A stretch of 38,752 bases of DNA, from contig CAZJOD010000012.1 in assembly GCA_964547525.1 (NCBI GenBank), positions 1-38,752 of the forward strand, written 5' to 3'. The position numbers were made by a program, and so were the translations under genes. The notes beneath the pieces are model-generated. The model was not told the origin of the DNA, did no database searches, and was given only the letters and a program-made list of their open reading frames with translations. This document shows positions 25,214 through 35,034 of this stretch, piece by piece (positions within the stretch are counted from its first letter, which is position 1; every line of letters starts with the position of its first letter). The stretch is from CAZJOD01 sp964547525. GTDB taxonomy: Bacteria > Bacillota > Clostridia > JAAYHZ01.

Positions 25214-25262
25214 CTTTATTTATTTTGTTTTTAAAACTATGCTTATCACCGTTTCATGTTTA

Positions 25263-28200
25263 TTACGGTTGAATAAATATTGTGTCGTCATGAGTAAACA
25301 CAGTGCTATCCAATACATTTATTCCTTGTACAACAGTACCTTCCGCCTTATATCTTCCGGGTGACACTATTCTTGCATAATAAGAATATGTTAACGTATT
25401 TTCTCCTTTATATTTATAAACATAGAAGGATACTTTTCTACCGTCAATATCTTTATACCTGAAATCATACCTTACATCTTTCGAATATTGCCACGGAGTT
25501 TCAACAGCCCTTAAACCGGCCGGGAGGAAATCGGTTAATCTGTAGTAATTGTCCGGTGCGTTTTCATTTATTGTAACCGTTATATTTACTTGTATAATGT
25601 CTCCTTGGGTGAATATATTGGTTTGCTGTCCGTCAATTTTCGAATAGCTGCGTTTTACAGTAATACCGGAATCGGTTTTTAAATTTTCTTTTCTTTGGAC
25701 GTCATATACTGTAATTAGACCTACGTGGCCTTCCACCGCTTTTATAGAAAACTGATCAATCTTAGCTCCGGGAACAGTTATAACGAAGCTTTCTCCTGCA
25801 CCGATTTCACGAGTCACCTCTTCACCTAGCCATACATATGTCACAGAACTGTCACCTTCATGGGCTTTTTCTATAACCTGCGATATATACTTTATTTTTT
25901 GTAAATTTATTAAACTTTCTTCCGTAGGATGTAGCCTGACATAATTCATAAGTTTTTCAGCTTCAGGTACATCCAATATTGCTGCGGCTAAAGCTGCGGA
26001 AACGGTGTTCCGTATTATATCATCTTTATTTTTCATAAATGAATCGGGTTTTATCCTAATATACGACTCATATCGATCATATTGAGATGCTACGTATTTG
26101 TCATATATCTCCATGGCAACAGGAACCTCATTTAAAGCTAAATATGCCAAAGTAACGTATATGGCTTCTTCCGTTGATAAGGATTTTTTCTGACTGAATT
26201 TTTCTAACTCTATCAATACAGGTTCTTTTAAAGCGGCCAATCCGTAAAGTGCCGCCGCTGCCGACGCATGAGTGGTTTGTACGTTAAATTGTCCGTAAAG
26301 GTATTCTGTCAATTTGTATACGTCAACCTCATCTTTAATAAGATCCGCAGCCATTGCAGTAACAAAAACATCCGATGACGAGTACGGTAATATTCCTATA
26401 CCACCGTCGGGACATTGGTATTCTCTTGCCTTAAATACCGGCTGTTCATAAGGGTTTTGTTCAAAATATTCCTCTAACAAATTACCTGCAATCCGGGCAC
26501 CTAATTTTTGCTCAAACCTATTGCCGTAAATTCCGCTTAGAGAATAAAGTTGAGGTAACAGACGCCCCCTTGTTTTATCGGTAAAAATCAATGTGACCAT
26601 TTTCGAATCCGCTGCGTTAATTACCGTATAAGGTGTTAAATCAATGTAATCGGCTGTTTGCATAGTACGATAAGTGGAAATCACTTTGTATCGATGACTT
26701 ACGGCATCGGTCAATCCGTTTTCTGCAACGGCTGTTACCACCAATTCTCCTTCCCCTTCTTTCATCTGAGGTAGATTTATATTAACTCTTTGGAAAGCTT
26801 CACCCATAGCTGTCGCTATAACCTCATTACTGTCTTTGAAACTTACGGAATAATAAATTTTTTCTTTAGGCTGTAACAGTGTTCCATATCCCGTTACTCC
26901 TATTACGGGTGCATCGTCTACAAGAAACGTATCACTTAATGCATAATTAATAAAAAACGGTAATGATACTGTAAGTGCATGGATATCGGTTCCGGCTTTC
27001 AAATCTTTAGAAACCCCCGAAAGTGTAATTCGCCATTTAGTAATATTATCCGGCAATACAAAACTGAAAGATCCCTTTCCTTCTTCGTCCAGTTGTATAG
27101 TTTTAAATATAGCGGTATCTAAAAACTTTTCTCTTACTGCAATTTGTGATGTTGAATTCGGAGCTGCCATGTCCATAGACAAGGCGATAGAATTAAATCT
27201 TGCCGATTCACCGCCTTTTGCGGTTTCTTCATATGAGATCCCGTCGGGAACATCTCTTCCGGAATTGTTATGCGATTTAAACTCTCGAATTATCCCGGAC
27301 GAAACATTACGATATAATTGCTCAAGTGTATCTACATATTGATTCTGCAGACTAAATAACGCTTCATCTACAACCGAAATGTTTATAACCGCTTGCGCTC
27401 CTCGTCCTAATATGTCTACGGAGGAAATATCAACGGTAACCGTCTCTCCGGGACGGTAGGCTTCTTTATCGGTATGCGCGGTTAGTGTCAACTTGTCATC
27501 ACTGTAATCGTAATAAACAACTTCTTGGGGTGAAACAACATTTACCTGACCGTTAAACCATACACTGTATACATAGATATTCGGAGCGTATTTTTGTTCC
27601 ATTGAAAAACCGTATGAAGGATCGGAAACAATTTCCCATTCCGTATTTCCCCTGTAAACCTTTACAAAGAGATATTTTCCACCCTTTAAAGGTTCTTCTC
27701 CGAAACGATATGTCATACTCACTTCCTCACCAAGTTTAAACTTGTTTTTTTCCAAATAGAGATGGTATCTGTCATATGAAGAAGGATAATAACCTACATA
27801 CCTGAAAGCACCGGATACATATACATCGATGAATTTTATTTCTCTGCCGGAATTATCTGTTGTGTGTAAATTGACCGTATAATAACCGTCGGTATTATCA
27901 TTCGGGTTGAATATTACCGAAGCTTTTCCTTCCGCGTCGGTTACAGTCGTAAAGGAATCTATCTTTTGAACTTTCTTTACATATTCATATCTCGGATATG
28001 TGACTTTATTAATGTAATCGTAATATTTACCGATTTCTTTTCTTTCCCAAGTATTTAACAATACATCACCTGTAACGGTTTTACCTTCTACAGGATTACC
28101 GATATAATCGTTGTCGTCGGAGATATTGTATTTTATCATATCTATGTTATTCACTTTAATGTCTATTTGCCCTGTTAATTTATCGGTATCTATGTCATTA

Positions 28201-30296
28201 ATAAATTTGGCGTTTATATCTACATTTATATCGTTTACAAATACAAGCACATCAGCCGATGCCGATATATTTCCGGATTCGGGTAATTGAGCCCATGCAT
28301 ATAAAGTACATGATCTTATACCTTGAACATCCGCTTTGGCTTCCGGTTTAAATCGAATTTTTACTTCTCCTTGCCTATCGGTTACTATATTATCTGTTAT
28401 ATATTGGTCACCGTCATAAAAATGTAATGAGTATTCAACCGGTAAGTTTGACACCGGTGTGCCTTCAAAGAATGAGGTTTTTATTGTAAATTCAATAAAT
28501 TCACCGTTTTTTACCGCCTTTTTATCGGACTTCACTTCCATTTTATATGCCGGTTTTACATAGTCTTCAACGGTTATATAGCTTCCGGCTAGAACTGTAT
28601 CTCCGCTTTTTACCGTAATGTTATAACTTCCCGATTGAAGATTCGGAATTTTTATACCACCGTCAAAAAAATTATCTGTAACCTTCACTTTTACAATCTC
28701 ATAGGATTGGCCTTGATACATAAACGGAAATCTTGAGTTATAAAGCATAGGCCTGTAGTAACCGCCATCGATTTCAACAGTCACTTCACCCGGAACCATA
28801 AAAGCGTCTCTCCCTTTTAAAAATCCCCAAAAGTATATGACATCGTCAGGCTTATATAATTGTCTATCCAACTGAAAGGTGCTCCAATATTCTTCGGAAT
28901 AATTTATACCGTAAAACCTGTAATCACCGTAATAATACGACCGTTCGAATCTTATAACCGAAAGGTCTCCCCCGGGCGTTTCAACCCGCAAATAATTGCT
29001 TTCGTTGTTTTCGTTATATTCGAGAATATCGGAATCAATGGACAATAAACCATCTTTATCCGCGTAAAATATTTGTGAATCATATGTGGTTATTTTGGTA
29101 TTCTCCATTGAAACATTACTACCTATACCGTTTAGCCATATCAAAGTGCTTTTATCCGTCACCACGGAATAAACACCTGTATCGGTTATTTGAAGTAATG
29201 TCCTTGATGTTTCACCTTCCCAATCCGTTTGAATAAGATAAAATCCCTTCGGTAGTTTATCGGGAAGCCTTAAAAAATTATCTTCTTCCGATCTGTTACT
29301 TGCCGGAAAATACTGTTGAAAACCGGCGACAATCTCCAACCCGTTTGTCGAAATCTCATTTTTTCCATAATTGTATGCAGCCCAGTAAGGTATACTGTCC
29401 ATTTGTTTTAACGCATCCATAAATTTATCTATGTTCCCGAAGGAATATACTGTGGTATCTACAGTTATACCGGTGATTTTATCTTTGTTATAAAAATTAA
29501 TATAATATGAAACAGGAATCCAAGGCACTTCATTAGTCGATGAATCACATAGTGTTCTTGTAAATCCGAACCAACCCTTTTCATATTTGGAATTATTCGT
29601 ATTTTCATCAGGTTGAGTTTCAAAAGAAAAAACGAAATCTTGTTCTAATACTTTATCGGATCCCGCCAAAGCAACACCCTTTTTTATCGTAACTTCGTAA
29701 ATGGTACCGAATTGCAATTCTTTATCGGGAACAAATACAAAAGTATTATTGTGACGTTCAAATTTACCTGATATATCAGGCTTTATTTGAAAATAATCAT
29801 CCAATTTACCGTATCCCTCATGGGAAAAGTATATTTCTATTCCGGTGTTTACAGGCACACCTGAAGATTGATGGCGGGGTAAACTTCCGACTATTGCAAA
29901 TGGAAAACCCGTTTGAAACGTCCATGTTATATCAACATCCGTGTCTTTTTTAATCCGCATAACATAAAGTTTATTAGGCTCTAACGAATTACTTGGTGTA
30001 ATTATAAACTTTTTTGATGATACTTCTTCAATTTTCGGATTTTCTTCTCCGTCTATAGAAAATGCTTCTACTATATCTTCCAAAGTATGATCGGTTTGAG
30101 TTAACAATATATACCCCGAATCACAAGCAACCCCCGTTGCATCGAATTTTTCGGGAATCAGTCTATAACCGTTCCTATACTGTCCTGCCGATACGGTGAT
30201 CTGTGAAAACGGATTCATCCAAACGGCAACACCTGTCAAAACAATTGACAGTATTGTTAAAAAACTTACCAAAATTTTTATCTTTCTATTTTTCAT
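25263..30296 (-). CDS. Alpha-2-macroglobulin-like surface protein without thioester cysteine
   Basis: A very large protein of 1677 residues with an N-terminal membrane anchor or signal segment (about residues 8-28, no lipobox). Ig-like domains follow (PRHQSSGVPVNTGIEIYFS ...; FEIKP-type repeats), then MG-type beta-sandwich domains (SYNITVKSGDTVLAGSYITVEDYVKP), the bait-region core (LTAHTDKEAYRPGETV, SVVDEALFSL) and the A2M signature (LPDNITKWRITLSGVS). A helical thioester-domain-like region comes after. The CxEQ thioester site is replaced by R1260-F-E-Q1263, so no thioester can form; E. coli YfaS is a known thioester-free relative. Bacterial members are thought to trap proteases at the cell surface, usually beside PbpC; here no PbpC is present. 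ATG start, AGAGG 10 bases upstream. Confidence 0.87.
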   Translation of the reverse strand: MKNRKIKILVSFLTILSIVLTGVAVWMNPFSQITVSAGQYRNGYRLIPEKFDATGVACDSGYILLTQTDHTLEDIVEAFSIDGEENPKIEEVSSKKFIITPSNSLEPNKLYVMRIKKDTDVDITWTFQTGFPFAIVGSLPRHQSSGVPVNTGIEIYFSHEGYGKLDDYFQIKPDISGKFERHNNTFVFVPDKELQFGTIYEVTIKKGVALAGSDKVLEQDFVFSFETQPDENTNNSKYEKGWFGFTRTLCDSSTNEVPWIPVSYYINFYNKDKITGITVDTTVYSFGNIDKFMDALKQMDSIPYWAAYNYGKNEISTNGLEIVAGFQQYFPASNRSEEDNFLRLPDKLPKGFYLIQTDWEGETSRTLLQITDTGVYSVVTDKSTLIWLNGIGSNVSMENTKITTYDSQIFYADKDGLLSIDSDILEYNENNESNYLRVETPGGDLSVIRFERSYYYGDYRFYGINYSEEYWSTFQLDRQLYKPDDVIYFWGFLKGRDAFMVPGEVTVEIDGGYYRPMLYNSRFPFMYQGQSYEIVKVKVTDNFFDGGIKIPNLQSGSYNITVKSGDTVLAGSYITVEDYVKPAYKMEVKSDKKAVKNGEFIEFTIKTSFFEGTPVSNLPVEYSLHFYDGDQYITDNIVTDRQGEVKIRFKPEAKADVQGIRSCTLYAWAQLPESGNISASADVLVFVNDINVDINAKFINDIDTDKLTGQIDIKVNNIDMIKYNISDDNDYIGNPVEGKTVTGDVLLNTWERKEIGKYYDYINKVTYPRYEYVKKVQKIDSFTTVTDAEGKASVIFNPNDNTDGYYTVNLHTTDNSGREIKFIDVYVSGAFRYVGYYPSSYDRYHLYLEKNKFKLGEEVSMTYRFGEEPLKGGKYLFVKVYRGNTEWEIVSDPSYGFSMEQKYAPNIYVYSVWFNGQVNVVSPQEVVYYDYSDDKLTLTAHTDKEAYRPGETVTVDISSVDILGRGAQAVINISVVDEALFSLQNQYVDTLEQLYRNVSSGIIREFKSHNNSGRDVPDGISYEETAKGGESARFNSIALSMDMAAPNSTSQIAVREKFLDTAIFKTIQLDEEGKGSFSFVLPDNITKWRITLSGVSKDLKAGTDIHALTVSLPFFINYALSDTFLVDDAPVIGVTGYGTLLQPKEKIYYSVSFKDSNEVIATAMGEAFQRVNINLPQMKEGEGELVVTAVAENGLTDAVSHRYKVISTYRTMQTADYIDLTPYTVINAADSKMVTLIFTDKTRGRLLPQLYSLSGIYGNRFEQKLGARIAGNLLEEYFEQNPYEQPVFKAREYQCPDGGIGILPYSSSDVFVTAMAADLIKDEVDVYKLTEYLYGQFNVQTTHASAAAALYGLAALKEPVLIELEKFSQKKSLSTEEAIYVTLAYLALNEVPVAMEIYDKYVASQYDRYESYIRIKPDSFMKNKDDIIRNTVSAALAAAILDVPEAEKLMNYVRLHPTEESLINLQKIKYISQVIEKAHEGDSSVTYVWLGEEVTREIGAGESFVITVPGAKIDQFSIKAVEGHVGLITVYDVQRKENLKTDSGITVKRSYSKIDGQQTNIFTQGDIIQVNITVTINENAPDNYYRLTDFLPAGLRAVETPWQYSKDVRYDFRYKDIDGRKVSFYVYKYKGENTLTYSYYARIVSPGRYKAEGTVVQGINVLDSTVFTHDDTIFIQP

Positions 30297-30468
30297 AATG
30301 GTGATACCTCTTTTAAATTACTATTACTTTTTAGACGTAAACAAAACTGGTCTTGTTCCGTTTTGATGAAAAAAATTTCCTTTTCAATCTTTTAGAACAC
30401 GATTGATTACACAAATCCTGTAACAATTTTTAAACAAGATTTCACTGCAATAACAATACTTACTGAAA

Positions 30469-30534
30469 ACCGGAGTGTACCGTTGCCGCTTTGTAATATA
30501 GAATACCTTTACAATTTGATTTTACAACTCCGGT
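30469..30534 (-). terminator. Long-loop inverted repeat directly after yhfC
   Basis: ACCGGAGT (30469-30476) and ACTCCGGT (30527-30534) pair perfectly. The 50-base loop holds further TTGTAA/TTACAA pairing. On the minus strand the repeat starts just after the stop codon and ends in TTTTC. It may be a weak terminator between the YhfC gene and the surface-protein gene. No other feature is seen in the remaining 170 bases before the surface-protein gene. Confidence 0.35.
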
Positions 30535-30535
30535 C

Positions 30536-31312
30536 CTATTTAACTTTGAATAGGTGATCTTTTTTTGACATATTAAAAACAAATAAAACCGATATAACCG
30601 CTATTAAGCATAAAAAAATCTGAGCCGGCCAATAATTAAATCCGGTTAATAGTATTGCGGAAGAAACAATAACGGTGTGTATACCTATAACAAAAGCTAA
30701 ATAACGAAGTTTACCGCTCTTCGCCCCGTACATTGTTAAAAGAGATAATGCCATATGGATAAAAAGCATAAATAATCTTTCCGCACCCGCTATAAGATAA
30801 ACCCAAGAAGCTGTATTTTGCATTTCGCTAACCAAGTTACTTAATTCATAATTATTAAAAATTTCGTCTTTTGCTCCGAACCTGCCGGAATTCAACATAA
30901 GTGAAAACATAAATTGCCTTGCGTAAACACTCCCGGTTACTATCATCGCTTCCATACTTCCGAAACCGATACCCAAAGCAACACCGTTAGCCCAAAGCAT
31001 ATGGTCTCTGGCATAAACCCTATATATCAAAAACTTACCGGTTTCTCCGAAAAATGCGGCGGTGAACGCTACGAACAGTGCAAATTTCCATGGAGATAAT
31101 GTCATTTCCGTATACCATGTATAGTCTTCCAAAACTTTTAAAAAAGGCATTCTTAATACACGCTCAAAAAATAAAAACAATATAAAACCTACAGCAAAAA
31201 AGATAGTTTTAGGTTTGTATATAAGGTTAAATTTTAATATTAATATCATTGGCAAAACAAAGCATATTAGTAAAGTTATGAACATAAACGAAATCGAAAC
31301 GGTATTGATCAT
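30536..31312 (-). CDS. YhfC-family membrane protein (putative intramembrane metalloprotease)
   Basis: A 258-residue polytopic membrane protein with seven or eight hydrophobic helices, matching the YhfC family. Motifs are FFGETGKFLIYR (around E90), GIGFGSMEAMI (E121) and a conserved-looking His in FMLFIHMALSLL. Family annotation as a metal-dependent intramembrane protease rests on such Glu/His residues; the first pair is E-T here instead of E-E, so activity is uncertain. The start is ATG at 31312, with GGAG 10 bases upstream, and not the earlier in-frame start at 31402, which would overlap the promoter at 31343-31370. It lies upstream of the surface-protein gene on the same strand, 239 bp away. 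Confidence 0.78.
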   Translation of the reverse strand: MINTVSISFMFITLLICFVLPMILILKFNLIYKPKTIFFAVGFILFLFFERVLRMPFLKVLEDYTWYTEMTLSPWKFALFVAFTAAFFGETGKFLIYRVYARDHMLWANGVALGIGFGSMEAMIVTGSVYARQFMFSLMLNSGRFGAKDEIFNNYELSNLVSEMQNTASWVYLIAGAERLFMLFIHMALSLLTMYGAKSGKLRYLAFVIGIHTVIVSSAILLTGFNYWPAQIFLCLIAVISVLFVFNMSKKDHLFKVK

Positions 31313-31342
31313 TTTATTTTTTCTCCAACTAGATTTGTTCAC

Positions 31343-31370
31343 ATTATAACACAGCGCTGTCCCACTGCAA
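31343..31370 (-). promoter_or_regulatory. Putative yhfC promoter with palindromic spacer
   Basis: On the minus strand a perfect TATAAT (31343-31348) lies 16 bases after TTGCAG (31365-31370). The spacer contains the perfect palindrome ACAGCGCTGT (31351-31360), placed where a repressor could block polymerase. The predicted start leaves a leader of about 24 nt with the GGAG site. Confidence 0.45.
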
Positions 31371-31377
31371 ACCAAAA

Positions 31378-31394
31378 TTATACGATCGGTATAA
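31378..31394. promoter_or_regulatory. Operator-like inverted repeat between yhfC and catalase
   Basis: TTATAC and GTATAA flank a 5-base centre, GATCG. It sits between the divergent yhfC and catalase genes, about 85 bases before the catalase start. It looks somewhat like a PerR or Fur-type box (TTATAATnATTATAA) but has a longer centre, so regulator identity is unknown. Confidence 0.3.
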
Positions 31395-31478
31395 CATATC
31401 ATTAATAGTTCCTTATTTTTGTATAAATATTGCGTTTGAAGAAAAACTAAACAATATATTATATCGGAGGTAATTATT

Positions 31479-33056
31479 ATGGATACTTCACAAAAAAGTT
31501 ATGAAAAAGGACAACAGGACTTAAATAAAGAGAAACAACTGTCGGTTTTTAGAGTGAATCATGTAGGTAAAAAACTCACTACAAATCAGGGAGTAAATAT
31601 TGCACATACGGATGATTCACTTAAAGCCGGTGAAAGAGGTCCGACGCTTATGGAGGATTTTCATTTCAGAGAAAAGCTTACACATTTTGATCATGAACGA
31701 ATTCCGGAAAGAGTGGTACATGCACGAGGTTTCGGAGCTCACGGGTATTTTCAGGTGTATGAACCCATGGCTTTATATACCAAAGCTAAATTCTTACAAG
31801 ATCCGCAAGTTAAAACACCGGTTTTTGTAAGATTTTCTACTGTTGTCGGATCTAGAGGATCAGCTGATACCGTGCGGGATGTAAGAGGGTTTGCTACAAA
31901 ATTTTATACCGAAGACGGAAATTATGATTTGGTAGCAAATAATATGCCAATTTTCTTTATACAGGATGCTATAAAATTTCCCGATATGGTTCATTCGATC
32001 AAACCGGAACCACATAACGAGATCCCTCAAGCGTCTGCGGCACATGATACGTTCTGGGATTTTGTGGTTAATACACCGGAAATACCTCATATGATAATGT
32101 GGCTTCTTTCCGACCGTGCAATACCAAGAAGTTTCAGAATGATGGAGGGTTTTGGTGTTAATACATTCCGTTTTGTTAACGCTCAGGGTGTTGCAAGATT
32201 TGTTAAATTTCATTGGAAGCCTATGTTAGGTGTACATTCACTGGTTTGGGACGAAGCTCAAAAACTTGCCGGTAAAGATCCTGATTATCATCGGAAAGAT
32301 ATTTGGGAAGCGATAAATTCTGGTGATTATCCCGAATATGAATTGGGAGTACAAATGTTGGATGAAAAAGATGAATTCAACTTTGATTTTGATATATTAG
32401 ACGCCACAAAAATATGGCCTGAGGAACAAGTTCCGGTTAAGATAATAGGAAAAATGACATTAAATCGTAATGTTGATAATTTCTTTGCAGAAACCGAACA
32501 GGTTGCATTTCATCCGGGACATGTAGTACCGGGTATTGATTTTACCAACGATCCCTTATTACAAGGTAGACTGTTTTCTTATCTTGATACACAATTGATA
32601 CGGTTAGGAGGTCCTAATTTCCATGAAATTCCTATAAATCGTTCGATCGCACCTGTTCACAACAATCAAAGGGACGGGTATAACAGAATGACAATAGATC
32701 AAGGTGTTGTAAGCTACTCTCCTAATTCACTTCAACAAAATTCACCAACACCGGTACCGGAAGATCAAAACGGATATGTTCACTATGCAGAAAAAGTCGA
32801 CGGTGTTAAAATAAGAAAACGCAGCGAAAGCTTTAAAGAGCATTATAAACAAGCCACATTGTTTTGGAACAGTATGTCGGAATTTGAAAAACAGCATATT
32901 ATAGACGCGTTCAGGTTCGAAACGGGTAGCCTTAAAGATAAACAGCTCAAACAACGTGTTGTAGATATGTTTAATAATGTAAACGGTGAACTGGCGACTC
33001 AAATAGCCATCGGAGTGGGAGCCACACCACCCGAAAATCCGGTAATAACGGTGTAA
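31479..33056 (+). CDS. katE: Heme catalase, clade 2, catalytic core
   Basis: A 525-residue monofunctional heme catalase that dismutates hydrogen peroxide. The catalytic His is H81 (RVVHARGFGAHGYF), with S120 and N154 (VANNMPIFF); the proximal heme ligand is Y368 in RLFSYLDTQ. ATG start with GGAGGT 7 bases upstream. Sequence and domain order match the large-subunit clade (HPII/KatE), which carries a C-terminal flavodoxin-like domain. The frame stops at the linker, and the expected domain continues without interruption in the -1 frame (33057-33619). The core alone is longer than small-subunit catalases and probably folds. It is one of only three plus-strand genes, divergent from yhfC. Confidence 0.95.
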   Translation: MDTSQKSYEKGQQDLNKEKQLSVFRVNHVGKKLTTNQGVNIAHTDDSLKAGERGPTLMEDFHFREKLTHFDHERIPERVVHARGFGAHGYFQVYEPMALYTKAKFLQDPQVKTPVFVRFSTVVGSRGSADTVRDVRGFATKFYTEDGNYDLVANNMPIFFIQDAIKFPDMVHSIKPEPHNEIPQASAAHDTFWDFVVNTPEIPHMIMWLLSDRAIPRSFRMMEGFGVNTFRFVNAQGVARFVKFHWKPMLGVHSLVWDEAQKLAGKDPDYHRKDIWEAINSGDYPEYELGVQMLDEKDEFNFDFDILDATKIWPEEQVPVKIIGKMTLNRNVDNFFAETEQVAFHPGHVVPGIDFTNDPLLQGRLFSYLDTQLIRLGGPNFHEIPINRSIAPVHNNQRDGYNRMTIDQGVVSYSPNSLQQNSPTPVPEDQNGYVHYAEKVDGVKIRKRSESFKEHYKQATLFWNSMSEFEKQHIIDAFRFETGSLKDKQLKQRVVDMFNNVNGELATQIAIGVGATPPENPVITV

Positions 33057-33619
33057 CAGCAATATCTCCCGCATTAAGCCAAGAAAATACGATTTTTTCT
33101 CCTTGTACCAGAAAAGTTGCTATACTACTTGAAGATGGCTTTAACTACAGTGAAGTTACATCAGTAATGCAATTACTAAAAAATTCTGCAATAAGTTGTG
33201 AAGTGATTAGTCAAAATATAGGAGTGCATAAAAGTGCCGACGGAAAAGAACTTGAGGCCGGCAAAAACTATTTTACAGCCGCATCCGTTATGTATGATGC
33301 AGTTTATGTATGCGGTGGAATGCAAAGTTCAAAAACTCAAAAAACACATGGCGATACATTGCATTTTATAAATGAAGCGTTTAAACATGCAAAAACTATA
33401 GCTGCAGCTAACGAAGGTGTTGATGTGTTACTATCAACATCAGTTAAAGATATCGCAACGGCCGGAACTGAAACACAAGGAAATGTCATAACCGAATTGG
33501 GCGTTGTAACCGTTAGAAATACAACCGATATAACTGATTTTACACGTGAATTTGTCAAAGCTATTTCACAGCATAGACACTGGGCGAGGAAACCCCAAAA
33601 GGACATGGTACCTGCATAA
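33057..33619 (+). pseudogene. Displaced C-terminal domain of the catalase (frameshift)
   Basis: Reading in the frame that contains 33056-33058, the sequence continues without stop from the catalase linker (TAISPALSQENTIFSP) into RKVAILLEDGFNYSEV and on to HRHWARKPQKDMVPA. This is the class I glutamine-amidotransferase/DJ-1-like domain that ends large catalases. Together with the 525-residue core it gives about 712 residues, the normal length of that clade. No ribosome binding site or start codon precedes the domain, and the first ATG (33167) is inside it. The cause could be a real -1-type shift, a recent mutation, or an assembly error; I see no slippery heptamer. Confidence 0.85.
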
Positions 33620-33872
33620 ATAGCACTATAAAAACGAATAAAAGATGAACTGTAATTGAAAAACAAAAAACTTAGAACTGTCGATTTCAATAATACACTC
33701 GACAAAAGTTTATGATATAAATCGTTATATTGTCAATGTCACCGGAATGATTTATAATTGTTATATGATTTTTATGTAATAAAATAAAGTTTATGAAGCT
33801 AAATCTTATATGGCTTTATATAATTGGGTGATACAAATTTCAATTACAGTTCTAATTTTAAGGTATGTATTT

Positions 33873-34325
33873 ATGAGAAAAAGTAATAAAGCTCTTAATA
33901 AAATATTAATAATAATTGGTACTTTGTCAATTTTAATTGGACTTATAGGTATAATATTGCCTATTCTTCCTACAACTCCATTTTTATTATTGGCTGCGGT
34001 ATGTTACGGAAAAAGTTCAAAAAAGCTTTATGATTATCTTTTAAATAACCCTTTGTTAGGTGAATATATTAGTAATTATATCAAAGGAAAAGGTATTCCT
34101 TTTCATACAAAGTTATTTGCATTAGCTTTACTATGGTTGTCAATAGGATATGCCGCTCTGTTTGCGGTACAAAGTGTCATTGTTAAGATATTACTGTTTA
34201 TAATAGCATCCGGTGTCACCATTCATTTAATAAAAATAAAAACACTTAGAAAAGAACCTGAAGATAAATCAAATCTTGATAATGACAATATAGATAAGAG
34301 TATAATATATAATAAAGAATCATAA
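33873..34325 (+). CDS. DUF454 (YbaN-like) inner membrane protein
   Basis: A 150-residue membrane protein of the DUF454/YbaN family. The N-terminal helix ends in the family signature GIILPILPTTPFLLLAAVCY, followed by an amphipathic stretch (KLYDYLLNNPLLGEYI) and two more hydrophobic helices. A polar, acidic tail of about 25 residues ends the protein. The start is ATG at 33873, which matches the family N-terminus. An in-frame ATG at 33810 would add 21 residues but has no ribosome binding site; the site at 33873 is itself weak (AAGG). The function of the family is unknown. The gene converges on the DUF6320 gene with only 7 bases between them. Confidence 0.8.
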   Translation: MRKSNKALNKILIIIGTLSILIGLIGIILPILPTTPFLLLAAVCYGKSSKKLYDYLLNNPLLGEYISNYIKGKGIPFHTKLFALALLWLSIGYAALFAVQSVIVKILLFIIASGVTIHLIKIKTLRKEPEDKSNLDNDNIDKSIIYNKES

Positions 34326-34332
34326 ATATATA

Positions 34333-35019
34333 TTATATATGAAACGTTTTCTTGATTTCTTCTAAAATAATATTTTTCCTAAAAACTGCTAAACCGATAA
34401 TGGTAAGATAACAAACGGCTGCAGATATTAGGCAAAACAAAATAGGTTTTATTATAAAGCATATAACTATGATAAACGGTATCGATCCTATAACGCATAA
34501 TGATAAAAGATAAAAAAGGTATTCTTTTAAATTTTGTTTTCTAACTATCATATGAATACCGATAAGTGCTAAGAAAGAAATAAATACTATTGGCATTCCG
34601 TACGCTACCGACCATGATACCTGGTTAAAGGTTTCCGTATTATCCATAAAAGCGTTCATAATCAGCAATAGCAAACTCACCGCCACCGCATGTCCCGTTA
34701 ACTTCATACCCAGATGTACTCTTGTTTTAAAAGTTACCAATCCCATCAACCATAAGTATAAAACATATGCTGAAAAAACAACACTCCATAGGTTACCGTT
34801 CCAAGTGATAATATTTACAATTACAGAGATAACGATTAACAAAATTGCCGTTCCGAATAACAAACCTGCCAATTTGTTATTTCTTTTAATAAAAGGTACA
34901 TATTCGGGATAATCCTTACTTAAATTATCATTTTGATCATCGGTTGTGCTTTTACCACATAAAGGGCAGTAGTCCGTTTCTGATACAATATGAACTCTAC
35001 AATCAATACAATAAATCAT
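34333..35019 (-). CDS. DUF6320 zinc-ribbon membrane protein
   Basis: A 228-residue protein with an N-terminal zinc ribbon (C4, C7, C18, C21) followed by about six hydrophobic helices from residue 50 onward. This is the layout of the DUF6320 family. Its start lies 15 bases after the stop of the acyltransferase-like gene, with AAGGAG 8 bases upstream, so the two form an operon. The pairing of DUF6320 with an HxxxDG acyltransferase is, as I recall, common in clostridia and suggests a joint role in modifying a lipid or exported product. The molecular function is unknown. Confidence 0.7.
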   Translation of the reverse strand: MIYCIDCRVHIVSETDYCPLCGKSTTDDQNDNLSKDYPEYVPFIKRNNKLAGLLFGTAILLIVISVIVNIITWNGNLWSVVFSAYVLYLWLMGLVTFKTRVHLGMKLTGHAVAVSLLLLIMNAFMDNTETFNQVSWSVAYGMPIVFISFLALIGIHMIVRKQNLKEYLFYLLSLCVIGSIPFIIVICFIIKPILFCLISAAVCYLTIIGLAVFRKNIILEEIKKTFHI

Positions 35020-35034
35020 AAAATATACTCCTTA

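Noticed and set aside
33026..33058. Programmed -1 frameshift in the catalase
   Set aside because: No slippery heptamer of the X XXY YYZ type and no obvious downstream pseudoknot were seen near the stop; mutation or assembly error is simpler.
33167..33619. Separate DJ-1/PfpI-like gene after the catalase
   Set aside because: The ATG lies inside the conserved domain, there is no ribosome binding site, and the same frame extends upstream to the catalase linker. It is the displaced catalase C-terminal domain.
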